Below, piece after piece: positions 52,543 to 60,186 of a stretch of 64,000 nucleotides of DNA (its first letter is position 1; every line of letters starts with the position of its first letter). This DNA is from Prauserella halophila (GTDB lineage: Bacteria; Actinomycetota; Actinomycetes; Mycobacteriales; Pseudonocardiaceae). The notes below the pieces were generated by a model. That model was not told where the DNA came from. It made no database searches and saw nothing but the letters and a program-made list of their open reading frames with translations. The stretch covers positions 124,001-188,000 of the forward strand of contig NZ_JAMTCQ010000010.1 in assembly GCF_024171895.1 (NCBI RefSeq), given 5' to 3'. Made by a program: the position numbers and the translations under genes.

Positions 52543-53670
52543 GTGTCACCGTCGGTGTCCGTGACCAAGGCAGTGAAGACAGCGCTCGCGCTCGGCGCGG
52601 CGATACTCATGACAGCACTCATGACAGCGTTGCCGGGTGCGGGTGCCGCCTCGACTCAGCACGGCGCCCGGGCGGACGGCGGCACGGACCGCGTCCACGG
52701 CACGCCGCCCCACGGCGATCCCCACTTCGACATCCAGGCCCACCGCGGCGGTATCGGTCTTACGGTCGAAGGCACGCTCAAGGCGTTCGACCGCGCGCTC
52801 GAACTCGGCGTCACGACCCTCGAACTCGATGTCCAGATCACGCGCGACGGCCGTGAGGTGATCACCCACGACCGGCGGATCGACCCGGACAAGTGCCTCG
52901 ACACCGCGCCCGTCACGCCGGGAGATCCGCAGTTCCCCTACGCGGGAAAGTACGTCAAGGATCTGACCTTCGCGCAGGTGCGCACGCTCGACTGCGGATC
53001 GCAGCAGGACCCGAGCCACCCCGACCAGGAGCTCTCCCCCGGCGAACCGATGCCCACGCTCGCGGAACTGTTCGCGCTGGTCCGTGAGCACCGGGCGTTC
53101 GGCGTGGAGTTCAACATCGAGACGAAGGTCGAGGCTGCCGCCCCGCACGAGACGGCGCCGCGGGAGCAGTTCGTCGAGCGGGTTGCCGCGGAGGTCGAGC
53201 GCAGCGGGCTCGCGCGGAACGTCAGCATCCAGAGCTTCGACTGGGGTGCGCTGATGGCGATGAAGGAGCGGATGCCGAAGCTGCCGCTCGTCGCGCTGAC
53301 CGAACCGGGTTTCCTCGAGGTCGGTGAGCCGGGTGCGTCGCCGTGGCTGGGCGGGCTGGACATCGACGACTTCGGAGGCAGCCCGGTGCGTGCGGCGGCG
53401 TCGTTCGGGGCGAGCGCGATCTCGCCGGTGCACGGCAACCCGCAGGACGGTGCGGTCGGCGACCCGGACTACGTCCCGTTCACGACGGCCGAGCTGGTCG
53501 ACGAGGCGCACGCCGCGGGGCTCGACGTGATCCCGTGGACGATCAACGACAAGCCGACCATGCGCAAGCTCGTCGACGACGGTGTGGACGGCATCATCAG
53601 CGACTATCCGAACCGCCTGCGGGAGGTGGCCGCGGAGTCCGGCTTCGCACTCCCGAAGCGCTATCGCTGA
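52543..53670 (+). CDS. Secreted glycerophosphodiester phosphodiesterase
   Basis: A 375-aa exported enzyme hydrolysing glycerophosphodiesters to glycerol-3-phosphate and an alcohol. Signal peptide of about 35 residues ends at GAGAAS. The GDPD core starts with IQAHRGGIGLTVEGTLKAF (catalytic H67, R68 region), then TLELDVQITRDGREVITHD (metal Glu/Asp and second His). The barrel continues with FNIETKVE, SIQSFDW and the last strand DVIPWTINDKPTMRKLVDDGVDGIISDYP. Start GTG 52543; GTG at 52555 or 52561 are alternatives. Divergent from the AAA ATPase. Confidence 0.92.
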   Translation: MSPSVSVTKAVKTALALGAAILMTALMTALPGAGAASTQHGARADGGTDRVHGTPPHGDPHFDIQAHRGGIGLTVEGTLKAFDRALELGVTTLELDVQITRDGREVITHDRRIDPDKCLDTAPVTPGDPQFPYAGKYVKDLTFAQVRTLDCGSQQDPSHPDQELSPGEPMPTLAELFALVREHRAFGVEFNIETKVEAAAPHETAPREQFVERVAAEVERSGLARNVSIQSFDWGALMAMKERMPKLPLVALTEPGFLEVGEPGASPWLGGLDIDDFGGSPVRAAASFGASAISPVHGNPQDGAVGDPDYVPFTTAELVDEAHAAGLDVIPWTINDKPTMRKLVDDGVDGIISDYPNRLREVAAESGFALPKRYR

Positions 53671-53743
53671 GGAACGCCGTCGGACGCCGAGGAACGCCGT
53701 CGAACACAGCCATGCGCCGTCGAACACAGCCCTCCTTCGTAGG

Positions 53744-53789
53744 GCTCTCTATCACTTTCTAGCGATATGTCTAGAGAGTGGTAGAGAGC
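53744..53789. promoter_or_regulatory. Long imperfect palindrome upstream of the DoxX-like gene
   Basis: 19-base arms, 17 pairing, with an 8-base loop. The inner part reads TCTAG-CGATATGT-CTAGA. It is preceded by direct repeats of GAGGAACGCCGTCG and GCCGTCGAACACAGCC (53671-53731). It may be an operator for the DoxX-like gene or the terminator of the glycerophosphodiesterase. Confidence 0.6.
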
Positions 53790-53870
53790 GCGAGACGGCT
53801 GTGGCTGGGTAGGTTTGGGGCGGAGACTTTCAGTCCGACCACAACTCTCAGCCTGACCGGAGGAGAACCG

Positions 53871-54383
53871 ATGATCCTGCGCCGCGTGGCCCGCCCCCTG
53901 CTTGCCGCCACTTTCATCTGGGGTGGCGTGAACGCCATCCGGCAGGCGGAGGGTCATGCGCAGGCTGCTGAACCGTTCCTCAGCGAGAACGTCATGCCGG
54001 TGGCCGAAACACTGCCGGTCGAGGCCGATCCCGTGGCGGTGGTGAAGTTCGACGGTGCGGTGAAGGTCGCGGCCGGCACGCTGCTCGCACTCGGCCGATT
54101 CCGCCGCCTGTCGTCGTTGGCACTGTTGACCAGCATCACGGCGACGACCGTGGCGGGCCACCCGTTCTGGGAGAAGACCGACGAGGGTGAGCGTGCCCAG
54201 GAACAGATCCAGTTCCTCAAGAACACGGGCCTGGCGGGCGGCCTGATGCTGTCGATGGCCGACACCGAGGGCAGGCCGTCCGTCGGCTGGCGCGCCAAGC
54301 GCGCTGCCCGCAAGGCGCGCAAGCAGGTCGAGCACACGACGTCGAAGGCGACCGGCGCCGTCGAATCGGTCCTGCCGAACTGA
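53871..54383 (+). CDS. DoxX-like membrane protein
   Basis: A 170-aa membrane protein of the DoxX family. It opens ILRRVARPLLAATFIWGGVNAIRQAEGH and has about four hydrophobic segments: 8-25, 55-75, 80-95 and 120-138. The C-terminal 35 residues are basic (RAKRAARKARKQVEH). ATG at 53871 follows AGGAGA. DoxX proteins have been tied to thiosulfate and oxidative-stress complexes, but no such partner is seen here. Confidence 0.85.
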   Translation: MILRRVARPLLAATFIWGGVNAIRQAEGHAQAAEPFLSENVMPVAETLPVEADPVAVVKFDGAVKVAAGTLLALGRFRRLSSLALLTSITATTVAGHPFWEKTDEGERAQEQIQFLKNTGLAGGLMLSMADTEGRPSVGWRAKRAARKARKQVEHTTSKATGAVESVLPN

Positions 54384-54398
54384 CTCACCGAGCTCGGC

Positions 54399-54435
54399 GT
54401 TGAGCGCCCCCAAGGGCGCCTTGGGGGCGCTCAAC
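54399..54435. terminator. Terminator palindrome, AAGGGCGCCTT type
   Basis: 17-bp perfect stem GTTGAGCGCCCCCAAGG with a 3-base loop, 15 bases after the DoxX stop. Related in sequence to 27527 and 41991. Confidence 0.85.
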
Positions 54436-54482
54436 GCAGCCACGCGTCAGCGTGCCCTCGAGGGACGGTGGCCGGGCTGGCG

Positions 54483-54519
54483 GGTGTGCCTCCCGAAGGC
54501 GCCCTTCGGGAGGCACACC
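54483..54519. terminator. Second terminator palindrome, before the thiolase stop
   Basis: 17-bp perfect stem GGTGTGCCTCCCGAAGG with a CGC loop, 11 bases beyond the thiolase stop codon on the minus strand. Two such hairpins stand side by side between convergent genes, one apparently for each. Confidence 0.85.
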
Positions 54520-54530
54520 ACGCGGTGGGG

Positions 54531-55859
54531 TTACTTCTCCAGGATCGCCGTGATGCCCTGGCCGCCTGCCGCGCAGATGGAGATCAGGCCGCGGCCCGAA
54601 CCCTTCTCCGCGAGTAGTTTGGCGAGCGTGCCGACGATGCGGCCACCGGTCGCGGCGAACGGGTGGCCCGCGGCGAGCGACGAACCGTTGACGTTCAGCT
54701 TCTCGCGGTCGACCGCCCCGACCGGCTCGTCGCGGCCGAGCTTCTCCTTGGCGAACGCCGGGTCCTCCCACGCCTTCAGCGTGGCCAGCACCTGCGACGC
54801 GAACGCCTCGTGGATCTCGTAGAAGTCGAAGTCGCCGAGCGCCAGGCCCGCGCGGTCGAGCATCCTCGGCACCGCGTAGGCAGGCGCCATGAGCAGGCCT
54901 TCCTCGCCGTGCACGTAGTCGACGGCCGCGGTCTGTGAGAACGTCAGGTACGCCAGCACCGGCAGTTTGTGCTCCTTGGCCCACTCCTCGGTGGCCAGCA
55001 GCACGGCGGAGGCACCGTCGGACAGCGGCGTCGAGTTGCCCGCCGTCATCGTGCCCTCGGAGCCACCGAACGCGGGCCCCAGCTTGCCGAGCTTCTCCGC
55101 CGTCGAATCGCCGCGCAGGTTCTGGTCGCGGGTCTGGCCAAGGAACGGCGTGAGCAGGTCGTCGAAGAAGCCCGCGTCGTAGGCCGCGGCGAGGCGCTGG
55201 TGGCTCGTGGCCGCGAGTTCGTCCTGGTCGGCGCGCTGGATGTCCCACGAGTTCGCCGTCAGCGACGCGTGCTCTCCCATCGAGAGGCCGGTGCGCGGCT
55301 CGGAGTTCTGCGGGATCTCCGGGACGATGTGACCGGGCCGGAGCTTGCCGAGCAGCTTGAGTCGCTGCGCCATCGTCTTGGCGGAGTTGAGCTTGACCAG
55401 CACGCGGCGCAGGTCGTCGTTGACGGCCAGCGGAGCGTCGCTCGTGGTGTCCACGCCGCCCGCGATCGCCGAGTCGACCTGGCCGAGCGCGATCTTGTTG
55501 GCCGTGTTCACGATGGCCTGCAGGCCGGTGCCGCACGCCATCTGCACGTCGGCGGCGGGTGTGGTCGGCGCGAGCCTGCTGCCGAGCACGACCTCGCGGG
55601 CCAGGTTGAAGTCGCGCGAGTGCTTGAGCACCGCGCCCGCGGCGACCTCACCCAGCTCCTCGTTCTGCAGCGCGTAGCGGCTCACCAGACCGTCGACGGC
55701 CGCGGTGAGCATGTCCTGGTTGGAGGCGTTCGCGTAGGGGCCGTTGGATCGTGCGAACGGGATGCGGTTCGCACCGACGATCGCGACCCTCCTCGCGCTC
55801 GGCGCCTTGGGTTTGCTCGACCGGGCCTTGCCGCCGCTCGGCTTCTCCGCTGAGGTCAT
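54531..55859 (-). CDS. Acetyl-CoA acyltransferase (thiolase), FadA2/FadI-like
   Basis: A 442-aa thiolase for the last step of beta-oxidation or for condensation of acyl-CoAs. Catalytic residues are Cys in QMACGTGLQAIVN, His in NVNGSSLAAGHPFAATGG and the second Cys in ISICAAGGQG. The substrate loop block AGGVDTTSDAPLAV is present. The first 23 residues are a basic Lys/Ser tail before RRVAIVGANRIPFARS. ATG at 55859 follows AGGAGG. Divergent from fabG4-maoC, the same arrangement as mycobacterial fadA2 (Rv0243), fabG4 and htdX. Confidence 0.93.
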   Translation of the reverse strand: MTSAEKPSGGKARSSKPKAPSARRVAIVGANRIPFARSNGPYANASNQDMLTAAVDGLVSRYALQNEELGEVAAGAVLKHSRDFNLAREVVLGSRLAPTTPAADVQMACGTGLQAIVNTANKIALGQVDSAIAGGVDTTSDAPLAVNDDLRRVLVKLNSAKTMAQRLKLLGKLRPGHIVPEIPQNSEPRTGLSMGEHASLTANSWDIQRADQDELAATSHQRLAAAYDAGFFDDLLTPFLGQTRDQNLRGDSTAEKLGKLGPAFGGSEGTMTAGNSTPLSDGASAVLLATEEWAKEHKLPVLAYLTFSQTAAVDYVHGEEGLLMAPAYAVPRMLDRAGLALGDFDFYEIHEAFASQVLATLKAWEDPAFAKEKLGRDEPVGAVDREKLNVNGSSLAAGHPFAATGGRIVGTLAKLLAEKGSGRGLISICAAGGQGITAILEK

Positions 55860-55965
55860 GGGTTCCTCCTGCTGACTGGTACTCGGGCTTGGCCGGTGCC
55901 GTGGCGCTCGGCTGCCTACGCACTGCTCAGTGCCGGATCGCGCTCGCGGCGTGTGAGTCCGAGTG

Positions 55966-55987
55966 TAACTTACTGGCGAGTAGGTTA
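55966..55987. promoter_or_regulatory. Palindromic operator in the thiolase/fabG divergent promoter
   Basis: TAACTTACT-GGCG-AGTAGGTTA, 8 of 9 positions pairing around a 4-base centre. It lies midway between the divergent starts, 107 and 45 bases away. The TTACT-n4-AGTA layout is typical of TetR-type fatty-acid regulators in actinomycetes. The regulator gene is not adjacent. Confidence 0.7.
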
Positions 55988-56031
55988 GGGTGTGAGGCGA
56001 CAGGCAGTCAGATGAAGGCGGTGACGCAGCG

Positions 56032-57378
56032 ATGGCGGACAAGTACCAAGAGTTCACCACGAGCGCGGTGGGCAAGTTCCTGGTTCCGAAGCTCGGCCTG
56101 CCCAATCCGCCGAAGTTGCGGCGCCACCGCCCCGGCGAGCCGCCGCTGGCGGGCCCGGCGCTGATCGGCGCCGCTACGGGCGGACGACTCGAGAAGACAC
56201 TCACCAAGCAGATCGGCGCCGCGGGCATCGACGTGCTCACCGAGGCGGCGGGCGACGACACCCGTTACGGCGCGCTCGTCTTCGACGCCACCGGTATCAA
56301 GGACCCGGAGCAGCTGCGGGAGCTCTACGCCTTCTACCAGCCGGTGATCCGCAAGGTCGCCCCGTCGGCGCGCGTCGTCGTGCTCGGCACCCCGCCGGAG
56401 TCGACCGACGGCAGGGAGCGCATCGCCCAGCGCGCGCTCGAAGGCTTCACCCGTTCCGTGGGCAAGGAGCTCAAGCGCGGCGCGACCGCCCAGCTCGTCT
56501 ATGTGGCCGAAGGTGCCGAGGAGGCCACCGAGTCGACCATCCGGTTCCTGCTGTCGGCCAAGTCGGCGTTCGTCGCGGGCCAGGTCATCCGCGTCGGCAC
56601 CGGCGGCGTGACGACCGCGACCGCACCGGAGAACTGGGACACGCCCCTCGCGGGCAAGACGGCCCTGGTCACGGGCGCCTCCCGCGGTATCGGCGCGGCG
56701 ATCGCCGAGACGCTGGCCCGCGACGGCGCCCACGTCGTCGTGCTCGACATTCCGGCGCAGGGCGCCGACCTCTCGCAGGTCGCCAACAAGATCGGCGGCT
56801 CCGCACTGCAGCTCGACATCACGGCCGACGGCGCCCCCGCCAAGCTCGCCGATCACCTCACCGAGCGCCACGGCGGCGTCGACATCGTCGTCCACAACGC
56901 GGGCATCACGCGCGACAAGACGCTCGGCAACCTGACCGACAAGGCGTGGGACTCGGTGCTGAGCGTCAACCTCGTCTCGCAGCTCGCCGTCAACGACAAG
57001 CTCGTCGCCGACAAGGTGCTGAACACCGGTGGCCGCATCATCGGTGTCTCGTCGATGGCAGGCATCGCGGGCAACGTCGGCCAGGCCAACTACGCCGCCA
57101 GCAAGGCGGGCGTCATCGGCATGGTCGACGACACCGCGCCGCGGCTGGCCGCCTACGGCGGCACGATCAACGCCGTCGCACCCGGTTTCATCGAGACCCA
57201 GATGACGGCCGCGGTGCCGGTCATGATCCGCGAGTTCGGCCGCAGGCTGTCGGCCCTGGCGCAGGGCGGGCTGCCGGTCGACGTCGCCGAGACCATCGCC
57301 TGGTACGCCAACCCGGCGTCGGCCGCCGTCAACGGCAACGTCGTGCGCGTGTGCGGCCAGGCGTTCCTGGGGGCGTGA
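56032..57378 (+). CDS. fabG4: High-molecular-weight FabG (FabG4), 3-oxoacyl-ACP/CoA reductase
   Basis: A 448-aa two-domain reductase. Residues 1-200 are an N-terminal flavodoxin-like or degenerate Rossmann domain specific to HMwFabG. Residues 205-448 are the ketoreductase: TGASRGIGAAIAETLARDG, HNAGITRDKTL, catalytic Ser in VSSMAGIAGNVGQANYAASKAG with Tyr and Lys, and APGFIETQMTA. It reduces 3-oxoacyl-CoA or -ACP with NADH in the mycobacterial homologue. Followed 1 base later by the MaoC dehydratase, so both act as consecutive steps with the divergent thiolase. Confidence 0.94.
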   Translation: MADKYQEFTTSAVGKFLVPKLGLPNPPKLRRHRPGEPPLAGPALIGAATGGRLEKTLTKQIGAAGIDVLTEAAGDDTRYGALVFDATGIKDPEQLRELYAFYQPVIRKVAPSARVVVLGTPPESTDGRERIAQRALEGFTRSVGKELKRGATAQLVYVAEGAEEATESTIRFLLSAKSAFVAGQVIRVGTGGVTTATAPENWDTPLAGKTALVTGASRGIGAAIAETLARDGAHVVVLDIPAQGADLSQVANKIGGSALQLDITADGAPAKLADHLTERHGGVDIVVHNAGITRDKTLGNLTDKAWDSVLSVNLVSQLAVNDKLVADKVLNTGGRIIGVSSMAGIAGNVGQANYAASKAGVIGMVDDTAPRLAAYGGTINAVAPGFIETQMTAAVPVMIREFGRRLSALAQGGLPVDVAETIAWYANPASAAVNGNVVRVCGQAFLGA

Positions 57379-57379
57379 C

Positions 57380-58225
57380 ATGACGGTCAAGGAGCTTCAC
57401 AGCGCCCCGAACGTGGCGGCGCTGTACCCGAAGGTCGTGCTCGGCGGGCTGCGCAAGAGCGGTGGCGACCGGTTGCCCGACCTGGAGTTCGTGCGTACCG
57501 GCGTCGTCGCCGACCCCGGCGAGCTCGCCGCCTACAACCAGGTGTGCGGTTTCCGGCTGTCCGACGAGCTGCCGATCACGTATCCGCACATCCAGGCGTT
57601 CGGCATGCAGATGGCGCTCATGGCCGAGCCGTCGTTCCCGTTCCCCCTGCTGGGGATGGTGCACGTCGCCAACCGCATCACCCAGTACCGGCCGGTCCGG
57701 CTCGACGAGGCGGTGACGCTGCGCGTGCGCGTGGCCGACCTGCGCCCGCACGAGAAGGGCAGGCAGTTCGACGTCATCAGTGAGGCGCTGGCAGGCGACG
57801 AACTCGTGTGGTCGGACGTGAGCACGTATCTGCGGCGAGGCGGCGGTTCCGGCTCGGGCGGCGGCGGTCAGCAGCTCGCGGCGCCGACGCCCGGCGCGAT
57901 CTGGCGGGTGCCCGGCGACATCGGACGCCGCTACGCCGAGGTGTCCGGCGACCGTAACCCCATCCACCTGCACCCGCTGACGGCGAAGGCGTTCGGCTTC
58001 CCCTCGGCGATCGCCCACGGCATGTGGACGAAGGCCCGCGCGCTCGCCGCGTTCGAGGGCAGGCTGCCCGACGCCTACTCGGTGGACGTCAAGTTCAAGC
58101 TGCCGGTGCTGCTGCCCGCGAAGGTGGCGTTCACGTCGTGGCGCACCGACGACGGGAACGCCTTCGAGGTGTGGAACGCGCGCAAGCCGAAGCCCCACCT
58201 GTCGGGCACGATCACGAACCTGTAG
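57380..58225 (+). CDS. MaoC-type (R)-specific enoyl hydratase, HtdX-like
   Basis: A 281-aa double hot-dog protein. The first half carries the degenerate fold (ITYPHIQAFGMQMALMAEPSFPFPLLGMVHVANRI). The second half has the hydratase motif YAEVSGDRNPIHLHPLTAKAFGFPSAIAHGMW, with catalytic Asp and His. A Gly/Ser linker (GGGSGSGGGGQQ) separates the halves. Dehydrates or hydrates 3-hydroxyacyl intermediates after FabG4. ATG follows the FabG4 stop by one base. Confidence 0.92.
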   Translation: MTVKELHSAPNVAALYPKVVLGGLRKSGGDRLPDLEFVRTGVVADPGELAAYNQVCGFRLSDELPITYPHIQAFGMQMALMAEPSFPFPLLGMVHVANRITQYRPVRLDEAVTLRVRVADLRPHEKGRQFDVISEALAGDELVWSDVSTYLRRGGGSGSGGGGQQLAAPTPGAIWRVPGDIGRRYAEVSGDRNPIHLHPLTAKAFGFPSAIAHGMWTKARALAAFEGRLPDAYSVDVKFKLPVLLPAKVAFTSWRTDDGNAFEVWNARKPKPHLSGTITNL

Positions 58226-58264
58226 CCCGCACCGCCGGGGCCGGACAAGTGCGGCACTCCCGGG

Positions 58265-58293
58265 CCGGTGCGGCTCACAGCGAGCCGCACCGG
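58265..58293. terminator. Terminator hairpin after maoC
   Basis: 12-bp perfect stem CCGGTGCGGCTC and complement, 5-base loop, flanked by an outer CCGGGGCCGG/CCGGCCCCGG pair. Between convergent maoC and the GlxA-type gene. Confidence 0.8.
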
Positions 58294-58322
58294 TCGCGAG
58301 GAGGCCGGCCCCGGTGGCCGGT

Positions 58323-59324
58323 TCAGCCTGCAGCCGGTTCAGCCAGCGGCTGTTTCAATTCCCCGCGGCTGTTTCGATCCGCAGTGGCGTGGAAGCGCCG
58401 GCGGTATTGCGAGGGCGAGATCTTGAACCGGGTCGAGAAGTTCTGACGCATCGTCACGGCGCTGCCGAAGCCGCAGTCCACCGCGATCCGGTCGATCGGC
58501 AGGTCGCTCGTCTCCAGCAGCCGGCGGGCTTCGTCCAGTCGGCGTGCGCGAACCCAGGCGGCCGGCGTCGTACCCGTCGCCGAGCGGAATTCCCGCACGA
58601 ACGTCCGCGTGCTCATGTGGGCGGTGGTGGCCAGCCGTTCGACCGGCAACGGTTCCGCCAGCCGCTGCTCGGCCCACTCCATCGCGCGGGAGATCGCGTC
58701 GTCTTCCGACCGCGGAGGCATGGGGCGTTCGATGTACTGGGCCTGTCCGCCCTCGCGATGCGGTGCGATGACCAGGCTGCGGGCGACCTTGTTGGCGGCG
58801 GTCGCGCCGAGACGTGACCGGACCAGGTGCAGGCACGCGTCCAGCCCGGAAGCGGTTCCGGCCGACGTGAGGACGTCCCCGTGGTCGATGTACAGCACGG
58901 AGTCGTCGAGATCGATGCCGGGATGGCGCTGTGTCAGCAGGTCGAAGCCCTGCCAGTGCGTGACGGCAGGACGTTCGCCGAGCAGGCCGGCATCGACGAC
59001 GGGGATCGCGCCGAGGCAGAGCCCGACGATCGTCGCGCCCGACTCGTGTGCGCCGGTCAGCGTCGTGCGTACGGCGGCGGTGATGGGGCGGCCGTCGAAG
59101 AACCAGGACGGCATCACGACGACGTCGGCATCCCGGGCTTCTTCGAGCCCGGTGACGTCTCCGATGCGGTAACCCTCAGCGGTGCGGATCGTGCCCGGCG
59201 TGTCACTGAACAGGAACGTCTCCCAGTGCGCCAAGCCTTGCCGGGTCACCTCGTCGAAGACCATCTGCGGGACCGAGAGGTGGAACATCGTGACGCCGTC
59301 GAACGCGTGGATTCCGATTCGCAC
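58323..59324 (-). CDS. GlxA-type AraC family regulator with DJ-1/PfpI domain
   Basis: A 333-aa regulator. Residues 1-170 are a class I glutamine amidotransferase-like domain: RIGIHAFDGVTMFHLSVPQMVF and the nucleophile-elbow position C103 in VGLCLGAIPVVDAG. The C-terminal AraC domain has two helix-turn-helices: LAEPLPVERLATTAHMSTRTFVREFRSATG and LETSDLPIDRIAVDCGFGSAVTMRQNFSTRFKISPSQYRR. GTG at 59324 follows GGAGG. Divergent from the isochorismatase-like gene, its most likely target. Confidence 0.9.
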   Translation of the reverse strand: MRIGIHAFDGVTMFHLSVPQMVFDEVTRQGLAHWETFLFSDTPGTIRTAEGYRIGDVTGLEEARDADVVVMPSWFFDGRPITAAVRTTLTGAHESGATIVGLCLGAIPVVDAGLLGERPAVTHWQGFDLLTQRHPGIDLDDSVLYIDHGDVLTSAGTASGLDACLHLVRSRLGATAANKVARSLVIAPHREGGQAQYIERPMPPRSEDDAISRAMEWAEQRLAEPLPVERLATTAHMSTRTFVREFRSATGTTPAAWVRARRLDEARRLLETSDLPIDRIAVDCGFGSAVTMRQNFSTRFKISPSQYRRRFHATADRNSRGELKQPLAEPAAG

Positions 59325-59328
59325 CTCG

Positions 59329-59360
59329 CACCTCCGTTTGGCGTCACCTCCGTTTGGCGT
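59329..59360. repeat. 16-bp tandem duplication covering the regulator's ribosome site
   Basis: CACCTCCGTTTGGCGT occurs twice head to tail, four bases before the GTG of the AraC gene. Each copy contains the Shine-Dalgarno complement CCTCC, so the leader has two ribosome-binding motifs, one of them 16 bases further out. Confidence 0.85.
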
Positions 59361-59388
59361 GAATTCATTGTATATCGGCATTCACGCC
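59356..59388. promoter_or_regulatory. Operator candidate in the AraC/isochorismatase promoter
   Basis: Perfect 9-bp dyad GGCGTGAAT and ATTCACGCC separated by 15 AT-richer bases that include TTGTATAT. It overlaps the second copy of the 16-bp repeat. Suitable for the GlxA-type regulator encoded next to it. Confidence 0.65.
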
Positions 59389-59488
59389 ACTCGCCAGGAG
59401 GTAAGAGCCTCGGCAGGATCGATCACGAAGCGCCACCAGTGGCGCAGCGAACCCAGTCCGAGACCCATGCCAGTCCGAGGAGGACTTC

Positions 59489-60127
59489 ATGACCACTACT
59501 CGACGCGCGCTCGTCGTCATCGACGTCCAGCAGGTCTACTTCGACGGCCCGTTGGAGGTCCAGTACCCGCCGCACGCGGAGTCCCTGTCCCGCGTCACTC
59601 GCGCGATCGACGCCGCCAACGCCAGCGGGATCCCCATCGTCGCGGTGCAGCACTCCAGGGGCGAGGACGCGCCCCTGTTCAATCCGACCCAGGCCGACTT
59701 CCAACTGCACCCGGAGGTCGCCGCTCGCCGGACCGGCGACTGGAAGCAGTTCGTCAAGCAGAACAGTTCGATCTATGCAGGCACGGACCTCGGCGACTGG
59801 CTTCGTAGCCAGGGCGTCGACACGGTCACCCTGGTCGGCTACATGACGAACAACTGCGTGCTGGCCGCCGCGGTCGAGGCCGAGTACCTGGGATTTGCCA
59901 CCGAGGTGCTCTCGGACGCGACCGGTGCGGTCAACCTCGCCAACGACGCCGGCACCGTGGACGCCGAGACGGTGCACACGACCCTGATGACGCTGCTCAA
60001 CTCCAACTGGGCCGCCGTCGCTTCGACGGAGGACTGGACCCGTGCCCTCGAGGCGCAGCAACCCCTGCCGAAGGGTGATCTGGGCAGCTCGGCCGTTGAG
60101 GGCGCGGCGCAGGCCGCCACGGTCTGA
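59489..60127 (+). CDS. Isochorismatase-like cysteine hydrolase
   Basis: A 212-aa member of the isochorismatase/nicotinamidase superfamily. Catalytic Asp12 in LVVIDVQQVYFDGPL, and the cysteine near residue 122 in GYMTNNCVLAAAVEAEYLGF with the cis-peptide region before it. Cytosolic amidase or hydrolase; substrate not readable. ATG at 59489 follows GAGGA. Likely controlled by the divergent GlxA-type regulator. Confidence 0.9.
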   Translation: MTTTRRALVVIDVQQVYFDGPLEVQYPPHAESLSRVTRAIDAANASGIPIVAVQHSRGEDAPLFNPTQADFQLHPEVAARRTGDWKQFVKQNSSIYAGTDLGDWLRSQGVDTVTLVGYMTNNCVLAAAVEAEYLGFATEVLSDATGAVNLANDAGTVDAETVHTTLMTLLNSNWAAVASTEDWTRALEAQQPLPKGDLGSSAVEGAAQAATV

Positions 60128-60137
60128 CCGCTCTCCT

Positions 60138-60173
60138 TCGCCGGGTGCCGCGTTCGATGCGGACACCCGGCGA
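60138..60173. terminator. Terminator hairpin between isochorismatase and NmrA-type genes
   Basis: 10-bp perfect stem TCGCCGGGTG and CACCCGGCGA, loop 16 bases, 10 bases after the isochorismatase stop and 13 before the convergent gene's stop. Confidence 0.7.
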
Positions 60174-60186
60174 GGGGCCGAGTGCG

